From: an alpha proteobacterium BAL199
Lineage (GTDB): Bacteria; Pseudomonadota; Alphaproteobacteria; Thalassobaculales; Thalassobaculaceae
Assembly: GCA_000171835.1 (NCBI GenBank)
Contig: ABHC01000004.1
Location: 1-64,000, forward strand
DNA: 64,000 nucleotides
Direction: 5' to 3'
Shown: positions 1-7,527 of the stretch, piece by piece
Layout: each line of letters opens with the position of its first letter
Position numbering within the stretch: the stretch's first letter is position 1
Program-made: the position numbers and the translations under genes
Notes under the pieces: model-generated
The model's input: the letters and a program-made list of their open reading frames with translations, nothing else
The model's database searches: none
Told to the model about the DNA's origin: nothing

Positions 1-621
1 CCGTATCTTGTCGGGATTCTTCACACCCGGCCGGTCCTCGACCCCGGAGGAGGCGTCGACCGATGAGGCGCCCGTGAGGCGGATGGCGGTTGCGACGTTG
101 CCGGCGTCCAAACCGCCGGACAGCATCCAGGGCGTGCCGAGCGTCAGGCCGTCCAGCAGATGCCAGTCGAAGCTCAGCCCGTTGCCGCCCGGCAGCGCGC
201 CCTTCAGGCTCTTCGGCGGCTTGGCGTCGAACAGGATGCGGTCGGCGACGCCGTCGAACGCGCGCGCCGTCTCGACATCCTCGGGGTCCGCCACCGCCAG
301 CACTTTCATGACGGGCAGGCCCGTTCGGGCCTTTATCGCGGAAACTCGTTGTGGGGTTTCGCGACCGTGCAGTTGCAACAGGTCCACTACGCCGGTCGAG
401 GCCACAGCGTCGACCAGCGCATCGTCGGCGTCCACCAGAAGGGCCACCCGGATGACGCCGGCGGGCAACTCATGCGCCAGTTCGACGGCGCGCTCCGGTG
501 TCACGGCGCGCGGGCTGGGCGGATAGAACACGAAGCCGATCAGGTCGACACCGGCTTCGGCTGCTGTCCGGGCAGCCACCGGGTCGTTGATGCCGCAGAT
601 CTTGACCTGGATTGCGGTCAT
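1..621 (-). CDS. trpF: Phosphoribosylanthranilate isomerase, 3' end cut by the window
   Basis: Converts phosphoribosyl-anthranilate to CdRP in tryptophan synthesis (cytoplasmic TIM barrel). Reading the reverse strand from the ATG at 621 gives 207 codons without a stop up to the window edge. The N-terminal KICGI motif is at residues 7-11 with catalytic Cys9. The catalytic Asp is Asp132 in LFDAKPP. The SSGVE...PGVK phosphate-binding end is visible at about 191-201, so only a few residues are missing against the usual 205-220. The start overlaps the pyrF stop in an ATGA, so translation is probably coupled. Family assignment is certain from the motifs; trpB and trpA would be expected further along but lie outside. 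Confidence 0.95.
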   Translation of the reverse strand, partial: MTAIQVKICGINDPVAARTAAEAGVDLIGFVFYPPSPRAVTPERAVELAHELPAGVIRVALLVDADDALVDAVASTGVVDLLQLHGRETPQRVSAIKARTGLPVMKVLAVADPEDVETARAFDGVADRILFDAKPPKSLKGALPGGNGLSFDWHLLDGLTLGTPWMLSGGLDAGNVATAIRLTGASSVDASSGVEDRPGVKNPDKIR

Positions 622-1346
622 GCCGCGATCTCGGCCGCCATCGCCTGGGCGGCGGCAACCGGATCGGCGGCCTGGGTGATCGGACGGCCGATCACCACAT
701 AGTCGGCACCGGCGGCGACCGCGGCTCCGGCGGTCATCGTGCGCTTCTGGTCGTCGCCGACGCTGCCGGCCGGCCGGATGCCTGGGACGATCAGCATGAA
801 ACCCGGCCCACAGGCGGCGCGGATGGCGGCAATCTCCAGCGGCGAGCACACCACGCCGTCGCAGCCCGCGTCCTGGGCCAGCCGGGCCAGGCGCAGCGCC
901 TGCTCGGCCGCGGGCCCGTGCTGGCCAACCGCATCCAGGTCGCCGTCGTCCAGGCTGGTCAGCACGGTAACGGCGATCAGCTTGGGACGCTCGATGTCGT
1001 TCGCCTGCGCGGTCTCGCGGTTGGCGGCGACGGCGGCCTTCATCATGGCGGTGCCACCGGAGGCGTGGATGTTCAGAATCCGCGGCCGGCATGCGGCGAC
1101 AGCGGAGCGTACGGCGCCGGCCACCGTATTGGGGATGTCATGGTACTTCAGATCCAGGAACAGCGGGACCGCGCCGGCCACAGCGCGAATGCCGTCTGGG
1201 CCCTGGGCGTTGTAGAACTCCAGGCCGAGCTTGATGCCGCCGACGGCGTCACTCAGCCGTTCGGCAAGGCCGATCGCCACGCCGCGGTCCGGGGTGTCGA
1301 TGCCGACGAGGATGCGGTCTTTCGGTTGGATGGTGCTTTGGGTCAT
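618..1346 (-). CDS. pyrF: Orotidine 5'-phosphate decarboxylase
   Basis: Decarboxylates OMP to UMP, the last step of pyrimidine synthesis. The 242-residue protein is the usual length for the short bacterial family. The catalytic D-x-K-x-x-D signature is seen in FLDLKYHDIPNTV (Asp65, Lys67, Asp70). The C-terminal GIRPAGS...DQKR stretch and VIGRPI phosphate site are also present. The gene sits between lapA and trpF with ATGA overlaps on both sides (1343-1346 and 618-621), so the three genes are almost certainly one transcription unit. The start is fixed by the lapA overlap. Confidence 0.97.
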   Translation of the reverse strand: MTQSTIQPKDRILVGIDTPDRGVAIGLAERLSDAVGGIKLGLEFYNAQGPDGIRAVAGAVPLFLDLKYHDIPNTVAGAVRSAVAACRPRILNIHASGGTAMMKAAVAANRETAQANDIERPKLIAVTVLTSLDDGDLDAVGQHGPAAEQALRLARLAQDAGCDGVVCSPLEIAAIRAACGPGFMLIVPGIRPAGSVGDDQKRTMTAGAAVAAGADYVVIGRPITQAADPVAAAQAMAAEIAA

Positions 1347-1720
1347 GCGGCCTTTCCGGGACGCCGGTCGACCAGGGCCGGGCGCCGCTCCGCCGGCACG
1401 GCGCGAGCCCGTAACTCCTCCTCGCGGATGCGCATGACGGCGATTTCGCGCTCCAGGTCGTCGGCTCGCTTCTCCGCCCGCTCCGCGCGGCGCTTGTGCC
1501 CCAATTCGCCGGCCCAGGCAATCACCTCGCCGACCACCACGCCGAGCGCGCCGACCAGAAGCACGACGATCGACAACGACACCTCGAGCGCGCCCGGCAG
1601 CGGTTCCAGCCGGATCGGCACCGGTGCCAAGTTGGAAATCGCAAACAGCACCACCAGCACGGTGATCGGAAACACCACGATGAAGGACGCCAGTCGCACC
1701 GCCCAGTTGCGTCGAGCCAT
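1343..1720 (-). CDS. lapA: LapA-domain (DUF1049) inner-membrane protein
   Basis: A 125-residue membrane protein of the lipopolysaccharide-assembly-protein-A family. Two hydrophobic segments (about residues 10-30 and 45-70) are followed by a charged, coiled-coil-like tail with an EKRADDLEREIAVMRIREEE character. I chose the ATG at 1720 because a GAGGAG ribosome site lies just upstream; a longer reading to 1810 is open but its N-terminus is not family-like. In many alphaproteobacteria this gene lies directly after ihfB and before the trp/pyr genes. Here it still precedes pyrF-trpF but is 7.3 kb from ihfB. Function in this lineage is not established; in E. coli LapA/LapB control LPS synthesis. 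Confidence 0.85.
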   Translation of the reverse strand: MARRNWAVRLASFIVVFPITVLVVLFAISNLAPVPIRLEPLPGALEVSLSIVVLLVGALGVVVGEVIAWAGELGHKRRAERAEKRADDLEREIAVMRIREEELRARAVPAERRPALVDRRPGKAA

Positions 1721-1874
1721 GATGCCTGTCTCCTCAAGTGGTTCGGATGCCGCCGGATCCGGTTGCCGGCAGCATATCGGTGCGTTGGTGGTCGAACAAC
1801 GGCGGGCCATGCCGCCGACGATTCACCAGATGGTCACCGCCGACGAAATCTCCAGTGCGGTGCTGGCGGCGGTA

Positions 1875-2624
1875 TCAGCGCTGCTCGCGGTATGGTTCCG
1901 ATCGCGGCCGTCGCTCGAACACCACGATCGAGTCGTAGAATTGGACCGAGAACGTCTCGGCGGCGAACCGGGTTGCCAGAAGATCGCCGGCGCGCTGATC
2001 GGGGCCGACGCTGAACCGCTGCATGGATTTGCCCTCGTCGAAATACGGCTCGTGCAGATGGTCGACCAGCTTCTTCGTATGCTCGATCATCGTGACGCCG
2101 GGGCCGGCGTCGGCGTATCTGGGCCAATAGCTCGTATGGGTGTCTTCGCAGATGTAGATGCCGCGAGGGGTCATGCGCGGGTACAGGAAATTGAAGCTGT
2201 TGATCTGCTGGCGGGCGGAATGCCCGCCATCGTCGATCACCACCTCGAACGGCCCGAACTCGTTCTCGACCCGGGCCAGGAACCGGGGATCGGCCTGGTC
2301 GCCGATGCGCACGGAGATGTTCGGCCGCATGCCGTCGTGGACCATCGAGCGCGGCTGGATATCCAGTCCCACGATCGTGGCGGCATCGCCGAAATACTCC
2401 GACCACAGCGACAGGGAGCCGCCGTTTTTCACGCCGATCTCCAGGACTCGGACCGGCGATCCGCGAAACCGGGCCAGATGGCGCTCATACACATCGAAAT
2501 AATGGTGCCATTTGAAGATCCCGCGATCGTCGGACGACAGAAAGCGGTCGTACAGATCACCGCTGGATTGCGGTCCGCGCGCCGGAATCCGGACGCGATC
2601 ACCAAGCTTCTTGTCGTCGCTCAT
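1875..2624 (-). CDS. Class I SAM methyltransferase, MycE/ElmMI-like (copy 1)
   Basis: A 249-residue SAM-dependent methyltransferase resembling sugar O-methyltransferases such as MycE and ElmMI. The SAM-binding loop is VLEIGVKNGGS (60-70). The acidic pair DDGGH (131-135) and EDTHTSYW (160-167) match the metal-binding region of that family. The ATG at 2624 gives the same length as the paralog at 5471-6220, and the two proteins align without gaps at high identity. The pair flanks the ligase and hydrolase at 2819-5474. The acceptor is unknown; a sugar or aromatic hydroxyl is possible. A bipartite element at 2664-2699 is shared with the paralog. Confidence 0.82.
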   Translation of the reverse strand: MSDDKKLGDRVRIPARGPQSSGDLYDRFLSSDDRGIFKWHHYFDVYERHLARFRGSPVRVLEIGVKNGGSLSLWSEYFGDAATIVGLDIQPRSMVHDGMRPNISVRIGDQADPRFLARVENEFGPFEVVIDDGGHSARQQINSFNFLYPRMTPRGIYICEDTHTSYWPRYADAGPGVTMIEHTKKLVDHLHEPYFDEGKSMQRFSVGPDQRAGDLLATRFAAETFSVQFYDSIVVFERRPRSEPYREQR

Positions 2625-2663
2625 TCTCGATGTTTCCCAGTGCAATGCGGGCCCGCGGTCGCG

Positions 2664-2699
2664 GCCGGCATCCTAGACAACGACTCTGTTCGGGAAAAG
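2664..2699 (-). promoter_or_regulatory. Bipartite upstream element of methyltransferase copy 1
   Basis: On the minus strand the element reads CTTTTCCC, then 15 bases, then CTAGGATGCCGGC, ending 39 bases before the ATG. The same layout occurs before the paralog (6257-6292) with CTTCTCCC, 15 bases and an identical 13-mer. TAGGAT could serve as a -10. Both spacing and sequence are conserved while the 15-base spacer differs, as expected of a promoter or operator. It could also be residual similarity left by the duplication. Confidence 0.5.
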
Positions 2700-2818
2700 C
2701 CGATGCCGGCGCTGACGCTTGGACAACGTCGGTACGGGCCGCTAGCCTGATCCGAAGGTCGCTCGCTTCCGGGCAGACGCCAGCGTGGAGCGCCATCCCA
2801 TTGCATGGAATTCCCGGG

Positions 2819-4627
2819 ATGAACGAGAACCGTCTCGACCTGTTCCTGGCTCCTGACATAGCCGGCGAGGAGCGGGCGGATGGCAGTTTCCGGCTGTGGT
2901 CGCGAACCCCGCTCGGTGCTTATCCACCGACACTCTGCCATCACCTCGAGCAACAGGCTGTTGACTGTCCGGACCGGGTCTTCCTGGCCGAGCGCGACGG
3001 TGCCGGCGGCTGGCTCCGGCTGACCTTCGCGGACATGCAGCAGCGGGCGCGCTGCGTCGCCCAAGGATTGATCGCCCGTCGGTTGGAAGTCGGCGATCCG
3101 GTGCTGATCCTGTCGGAGAACGCGATCCAGCACGCCGTCCTGCAGTTCGGCGCCCTGTATGCCGGCCTCCCGGTCTGCCCGGTGTCGACGGCGTACGCAC
3201 TCGGCTCGACCGACTTCAGACGGTTGCGGGTAGTGGCGGCGCGAATCCAGCCGAGCGTGATCTACGTATCGGATCCCGTTCGCTACGGGCCGGCGCTGAG
3301 GGCACTCGCGGATCACGGCGCCCTGGTACTGACGCCGGGCGACCTCGATGCGCTGGCCATGACACCGATGACCGGCGAGGTGGAGGTACGGCTGGCCGCG
3401 CTCGGCCCCGACACGGTTGCCAAGGTCCTGTTCACCTCCGGTTCGACCGGCGGGCCGAAGGGGGTCGTCAACACCCACCGCATGCTGTGTGCCAACCAGC
3501 AGATGCTGGCGCAGATCTGGCCGTTCCTGACGCGCCGGCCACCGGTCCTGGTCGACTGGATGCCTTGGAGCCACACCTTCGGCGGCAATCACAACCTGAA
3601 CCTCGCCCTGGCCCGCGGCGGCACCCTGTACATCGACGACGGCAAGCCGGTGCCCGGCGGCATCGAGCGCACCGTGGCCAACCTGCGCGAGGTGTCGCCG
3701 ACGCTGTACCTCAACGTGCCGCGCGGCTACGACATGCTGCTGCCGCACCTGGAAGCCGATGCCGGTCTGCGCGACCGGTTCTTCGCCGAACTCGACCTCC
3801 TGTTCTACGGCGGCGCCGGCCTGCCGCAGAGCCTGTGGTCACGGATCGAAGCAGCCGGCATGGCGGCAACCGGCCGGAAGCCGATACTGACCACCGGCTA
3901 CGGCACAACGGAGACCGCGCCGCTGGCGGTTTCGCCGCACTTCCCGGTCGACCGGGCCGGAATGATTGGCGTGCCGGTGCCGGGAACCGAGATCGTGCTG
4001 CGGCCGGAAGCTGGCAAGCTGTCGATCGGGATGCGCGGGCCGCACATCACGCCCGGATATTTGCACGATCCCGAGCGTACCGCCGAAGCCTTCGACGCCG
4101 AAGGGTTCTACCGAAGCGGCGATGCGGTTCGCCTGGTCGATCCGGCTCGGCCTCAGGCCGGCATTGTGTTCGACGGCCGGCTGGCCGAGGATTTCAAGCT
4201 GCTGACCGGCACCTGGGTAGCGGCCGGCGCGCTCAGGGTGGCCGCGGTGGCGGCGTGCGCGCCGGTGGCGCAGGACGTGGTGGTGGCCGGACACGACCGC
4301 GATTTCCTGGCGATCCTGGTCATCCCGAACCTCGGCGAATGCGCTCGGATCGCGGGTCTGCCGGCGACGAGCGAGCCGTCAGCGCTGCTTGCGTCCCAAT
4401 CGGTCCGCGAGATCGTGCGGCGCGGCCTCGCCGCCCACAATGCCGCCAACCCGGCATCCAGCACCGCAATCACCCGCGCCCTGCTGCTGGCGGAGCCGCC
4501 GGACGCGGATGCCGGCGAGATCACCGACAAAGGCTACATCAACCAGCGTGCCGTTCTGGAACGCCGAGCGGCGCTGGTTGAAGCGCTGTACGCGCAGCCG
4601 CCAGACGACGACGTGATCGTGATTTAG
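2819..4627 (+). CDS. Feruloyl-CoA-synthase-like AMP-forming acyl-CoA ligase
   Basis: A 602-residue ANL-superfamily ligase that should activate a carboxylic acid to its CoA thioester via an acyl-adenylate. The ATP loop LFTSGSTGGPKG is at 204-215, followed by GVVNTHRMLCANQQM and VDWMPWSHTFGGNHN, which are typical of feruloyl-CoA synthases. GYGTTETAP follows, and the C-terminal GEITDKGYINQRAVLERR carries the expected catalytic Lys. The start at 2819 lies just after the divergent promoter region; a longer in-frame reading to 2630 runs into the neighbouring methyltransferase and is rejected. No enoyl-CoA hydratase/aldolase or vanillin dehydrogenase is nearby, so ferulate use is not shown. An alpha/beta hydrolase follows 16 bases later. 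Confidence 0.85.
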   Translation: MNENRLDLFLAPDIAGEERADGSFRLWSRTPLGAYPPTLCHHLEQQAVDCPDRVFLAERDGAGGWLRLTFADMQQRARCVAQGLIARRLEVGDPVLILSENAIQHAVLQFGALYAGLPVCPVSTAYALGSTDFRRLRVVAARIQPSVIYVSDPVRYGPALRALADHGALVLTPGDLDALAMTPMTGEVEVRLAALGPDTVAKVLFTSGSTGGPKGVVNTHRMLCANQQMLAQIWPFLTRRPPVLVDWMPWSHTFGGNHNLNLALARGGTLYIDDGKPVPGGIERTVANLREVSPTLYLNVPRGYDMLLPHLEADAGLRDRFFAELDLLFYGGAGLPQSLWSRIEAAGMAATGRKPILTTGYGTTETAPLAVSPHFPVDRAGMIGVPVPGTEIVLRPEAGKLSIGMRGPHITPGYLHDPERTAEAFDAEGFYRSGDAVRLVDPARPQAGIVFDGRLAEDFKLLTGTWVAAGALRVAAVAACAPVAQDVVVAGHDRDFLAILVIPNLGECARIAGLPATSEPSALLASQSVREIVRRGLAAHNAANPASSTAITRALLLAEPPDADAGEITDKGYINQRAVLERRAALVEALYAQPPDDDVIVI

Positions 4628-4643
4628 AGGCAACGCTCCCCGA

Positions 4644-5474
4644 ATGGCCCAGTACGAAACCGACTTCGGTACGGTCGAGGCCCTCGAATGGGGCGACGGC
4701 GACGAACTGCTGGTGCTGCTGCACGCTGCCGCCACCGGTCCGCGGGCCCTGGCCGACCTGGCGGAGCGCTTGGCCACTCCGGGTCGGCGGGTGCTGGTGC
4801 CAGCCCTGGCCGGCTACGGTGGCACCCGGGTCGAAGGCATCGATGATCCGGTGCAGGCCCATGCGACGGTGGCGCGCTGGGCGCTTGACGCCGGTTCCGC
4901 CGCGCGACGGCTGCTGTTCGGGCACTCCATGGGCGGGCTGGCGGCGGTCCTGGCGGCCGACGGACGCCGAGACCTGGGCGCCCTGGTTCTGTACGAGCCG
5001 ATCGTGATGGCGGTGCTGGTACCGGAGGATTCTGTCGATGCTGCCCTGATCCGGGCCGAGGCTGAACTGATCGCGCGGATTTCCCGCGGTGTGTCCATCG
5101 GCGAGCCGGAGGCCGGGATCGCCGCGTTCGTCGAGACTTGGAACGAGATGCGTTGGGTGGAACTGCCGCCACGGCTGCGCGACCGTCTGGTGGCCGATGC
5201 TGTCCGTTTGGCCGAGGAAACCGAGGCGGTGGCGGGCTGTATGCCGGATCCGGCGCTCTGGTCACGGGTGACGGCGCCGACCATGGTCCTGCATGGCGAC
5301 CGCTCGCCGCCGCTGGCGGCCCGCATGGCGACGCGCCTGGCCGGGTTGTTGCCAGCGGGACGACGCACCGAACTCGCCGGGCTCGGACACATGGCGCCGG
5401 CCCTGAACTCGGAAGCAGTGGCCGCCGCGATCGAGACGGCCTTCGCCGCGCCGCCGCGAGAGGCCGGCCGCTAG
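4644..5474 (+). CDS. Alpha/beta-fold hydrolase
   Basis: A 276-residue alpha/beta hydrolase. The nucleophile elbow GHSMGG places Ser95; the likely acid is the Asp in VLHGDRSPP (about residue 223) and the His is in GLGHMAP (His249). It lies 16 bases after the acyl-CoA ligase and is probably co-transcribed. That suggests an esterase or thioesterase releasing or recycling the ligase's acid, but this is inference. No signal peptide is seen. Its TAG stop (5472-5474) and the opposing methyltransferase stop (5473-5471) are read from the same CTAG. Confidence 0.82.
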   Translation: MAQYETDFGTVEALEWGDGDELLVLLHAAATGPRALADLAERLATPGRRVLVPALAGYGGTRVEGIDDPVQAHATVARWALDAGSAARRLLFGHSMGGLAAVLAADGRRDLGALVLYEPIVMAVLVPEDSVDAALIRAEAELIARISRGVSIGEPEAGIAAFVETWNEMRWVELPPRLRDRLVADAVRLAEETEAVAGCMPDPALWSRVTAPTMVLHGDRSPPLAARMATRLAGLLPAGRRTELAGLGHMAPALNSEAVAAAIETAFAAPPREAGR

Positions 5475-6220
5475 CGGATTTCGCGGAAGGGTTCCGCACG
5501 CGCTCGCCGTTCGAAGACGATCATCGAATCGTAGAACAGCACCGAAAAGGTTTCGGCGGCAAAGCGTGTCACCTGCAGGTTTCCCTTGCGGTCTTCCGGT
5601 CGGACGCCGAATCGGGCAAATGCCTTGGCTCCGCCCAGATAGGGTAGGTGCAGATGATCGATCATCTTCTTCGCGTGTTCGATCATCGTCACCCCAGGGC
5701 CGGCGTCGGCAAACTGCGGCCAGTAGCTTGTGTGGGTATCCTCGCAGATGTAGACGCCGCGCTCGGTCATGCGCGGGTAAAGCAGGTTGAAGCTGTTGAT
5801 CTGTTGGCGGGCGGTGTGGCCGCCATCGTCGATCACGACGTCAAACGGCCCGAACTCGTCGTCCAAGCTCGCCAGAAACGCCGGGTCGGCCTGATCGCCG
5901 ATGCGGACGGTGACGTTCGCCCATCGGCCATCAAACGCCAGGGTTTGCGGGTCGACATCGACACCGACGATCCTGGCCTCGGGGCCGAAGAACTCGGACC
6001 ACATTGACAGCGAGCCACCCTTGCTTACCCCGATCTCGAGAACCCGGAACGCTGTGCCGCGGAACCGGCCCAAATGGCGCTCGTAGACGTCGAAATAGTG
6101 GTGCCATTTGTGCACGCCACGGTCATTCCGAGATAGGAACAAATCGTATAAATCGCCGGTGGATTGAACATCCCGGGCCGGAAGCTGGACATGATCACCA
6201 AGCTTCTTGTCGTTGCTCAT
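5471..6220 (-). CDS. Class I SAM methyltransferase, MycE/ElmMI-like (copy 2)
   Basis: A 249-residue paralog of the gene at 1875-2624, same strand and same length. Shared landmarks are KWHHYFDVYERHL, VLEIGVSKGGS, DDGGHTARQQINSFN and EDTHTSYWP; differences cluster in the region before the C-terminal RFAAETFSV block. Conservation of all SAM and metal residues suggests both copies are active, perhaps on different acceptor positions. It converges on the alpha/beta hydrolase, overlapping it by 4 bases. The upstream element at 6257-6292 matches that of copy 1. Confidence 0.82.
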   Translation of the reverse strand: MSNDKKLGDHVQLPARDVQSTGDLYDLFLSRNDRGVHKWHHYFDVYERHLGRFRGTAFRVLEIGVSKGGSLSMWSEFFGPEARIVGVDVDPQTLAFDGRWANVTVRIGDQADPAFLASLDDEFGPFDVVIDDGGHTARQQINSFNLLYPRMTERGVYICEDTHTSYWPQFADAGPGVTMIEHAKKMIDHLHLPYLGGAKAFARFGVRPEDRKGNLQVTRFAAETFSVLFYDSMIVFERRARAEPFREIR

Positions 6221-6256
6221 TCGCAGTCTTTCTGGCGCAGCGCCGATGGGCCCGAA

Positions 6257-6292
6257 GCCGGCATCCTAGCCAGTGCGGGCATCGGGGAGAAG
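6257..6292 (-). promoter_or_regulatory. Bipartite upstream element of methyltransferase copy 2
   Basis: The minus strand reads CTTCTCCC, 15 bases, CTAGGATGCCGGC, ending 36 bases before the ATG at 6220. It is equivalent in sequence and spacing to 2664-2699. Likely a shared promoter or regulator site. Confidence 0.5.
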
Positions 6293-6316
6293 GCTGCGGC
6301 TTGGCCGATGCGGGTG

Positions 6317-6724
6317 TTACGCGTCGGCCAGCGCGTCGTAGCCTCGCCCGAGGAACTGCAGCACGCAGAAACCATTTCCCCACGGATCGGCGAGACCGGC
6401 GACGCGACCCCATTCGTGGCTGCGCGCCGGCGACTCCAGCACTGCCCCGGCGGCAACCGCGCGGGCCACCGTTGCATCGACGTCGTCTACCACCAGGTCG
6501 AGATGGACCGGCGTCCAATGCCGAGCGTAATCGCGCGTCTGGCGCGAGCCCTTGAACGGGGCGCTTCCGACCGACTTGCGCAGCAGATAGATCGGCGCGG
6601 CCAGGCCGAGCAGTTCGATTACGTCGGCTCCGAGCCGCCGGCCGACCCGCACGCCGAACGCGTCGACATAGAACCGTTCGGCGGCGGAAAGGTCGTCGAC
6701 GTCGATATTGACCAGGAGGTTCAT
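6317..6724 (-). CDS. Glyoxalase/bleomycin-resistance (VOC) superfamily protein
   Basis: A 135-residue single-module vicinal-oxygen-chelate protein. The N-terminal half has the typical beta-alpha-beta start (DVDDLSAAERFYVDAFGV). The second half has HLDLVVDDVDATVARAVAAGA and ADPWGNGFCVLQF, the usual VOC ending. The start is the ATG at 6724; the longer open frame to 7030 has no family-like sequence before it. Substrate unknown: VOC proteins include glyoxalases, dioxygenases and antibiotic-binding proteins. It ends 92 bases from methyltransferase copy 2 and reads the same way. Confidence 0.8.
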   Translation of the reverse strand: MNLLVNIDVDDLSAAERFYVDAFGVRVGRRLGADVIELLGLAAPIYLLRKSVGSAPFKGSRQTRDYARHWTPVHLDLVVDDVDATVARAVAAGAVLESPARSHEWGRVAGLADPWGNGFCVLQFLGRGYDALADA

Positions 6725-6788
6725 GGCAGCCTTCGGTGTCCTGGAGTGCCTGGATCTCCGATCTGCAATGCCGGAACGAGTCCCGGCG

Positions 6789-7433
6789 TTACTCCGCCAG
6801 GCGCTGCATCCAGGCGGCCGTCGCCGATGCACCCGGCTGGTCGAGAGCTTCGAGCGCAGCCACCACCCCGCCACGGTCGGCGGCATTCTTGTTTTGGGAC
6901 AACTTGGCTTTGGTTTCGAACCGGTCGACCGCGATGCGGAAGGCGGTGATGCCCTTGCGCATCCGGTCGACCGTGCCGGGTGCCATCTTGTCCATGGTCC
7001 AGGGCCGCTTCGGCAGCAGCGCCGTCTCATGTTCGGCCGACAGGTCGGCCAGCAGCGCCACGACCGTCTCGCCGTCGTCGATCTCGGTCAGCGCACCGGC
7101 GGCGTGGACCGCCAGATAGTTCCAGGTCGGCACTTGGTTCTCGCTGACGTACCAGTCCGGCGAAACGTAGGCATTTGCCCCGGTGAACACCACGGTGGCC
7201 CGCACCGGCGCCTCGGCGGACGATCCGGCGATCAGCCGGGCCATCGGATTGGCCTTGGCGACGTGGCCGCGCAACGCCAGCGTCTCGCCGTCGGCATCCA
7301 CCAGGATCGGCAGGTGCGCGATTTCCACCGCGTCGGCGCCGGTAGCCGCGATCAGCAGGGCGAAGGGATGTTCGCGCATGACCTCCAGAGCAGCAGCGTG
7401 ATCGGCAAGCCGGAAGGCGGGTGGAATGTACAT
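6789..7433 (-). CDS. PaiB-family FMN-binding split-barrel protein
   Basis: A 214-residue protein starting MYIPPAFR, the hallmark of the PaiB family (FMN-binding split barrel, related to pyridoxamine-phosphate oxidases). ANAYVSPDWYVSENQVPTWNY is the conserved central block. PaiB was described in Bacillus as a negative regulator of protease and sporulation genes; in proteobacteria the role is unclear. It is divergent from a MocR regulator (start 7528) across 94 bases. MocR proteins commonly control their divergent neighbour, so it is probably the regulated gene here. Confidence 0.85.
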   Translation of the reverse strand: MYIPPAFRLADHAAALEVMREHPFALLIAATGADAVEIAHLPILVDADGETLALRGHVAKANPMARLIAGSSAEAPVRATVVFTGANAYVSPDWYVSENQVPTWNYLAVHAAGALTEIDDGETVVALLADLSAEHETALLPKRPWTMDKMAPGTVDRMRKGITAFRIAVDRFETKAKLSQNKNAADRGGVVAALEALDQPGASATAAWMQRLAE

Positions 7434-7490
7434 GGTCGGCTCCAGCGGGCGGCAGAACAGGGGTTCGCTTACGCTTATGTTGGTCGTATC

Positions 7491-7523
7491 ATGAGGGCCA
7501 AAGTCGTTTCACTCATGGGGCCA
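7491..7523. promoter_or_regulatory. Direct repeats between PaiB-like and MocR genes
   Basis: CATGAGGGCCAAA and CATGGGGCCAAG are imperfect direct repeats whose GGGCCA cores start 23 bases apart, about two helical turns. They lie just before the MocR start, with the second repeat next to its start codon. MocR/PdxR-type regulators often bind direct repeats in such intergenic regions, so this is a candidate autoregulatory site. Confidence 0.4.
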
Positions 7524-7527
7524 AGAG

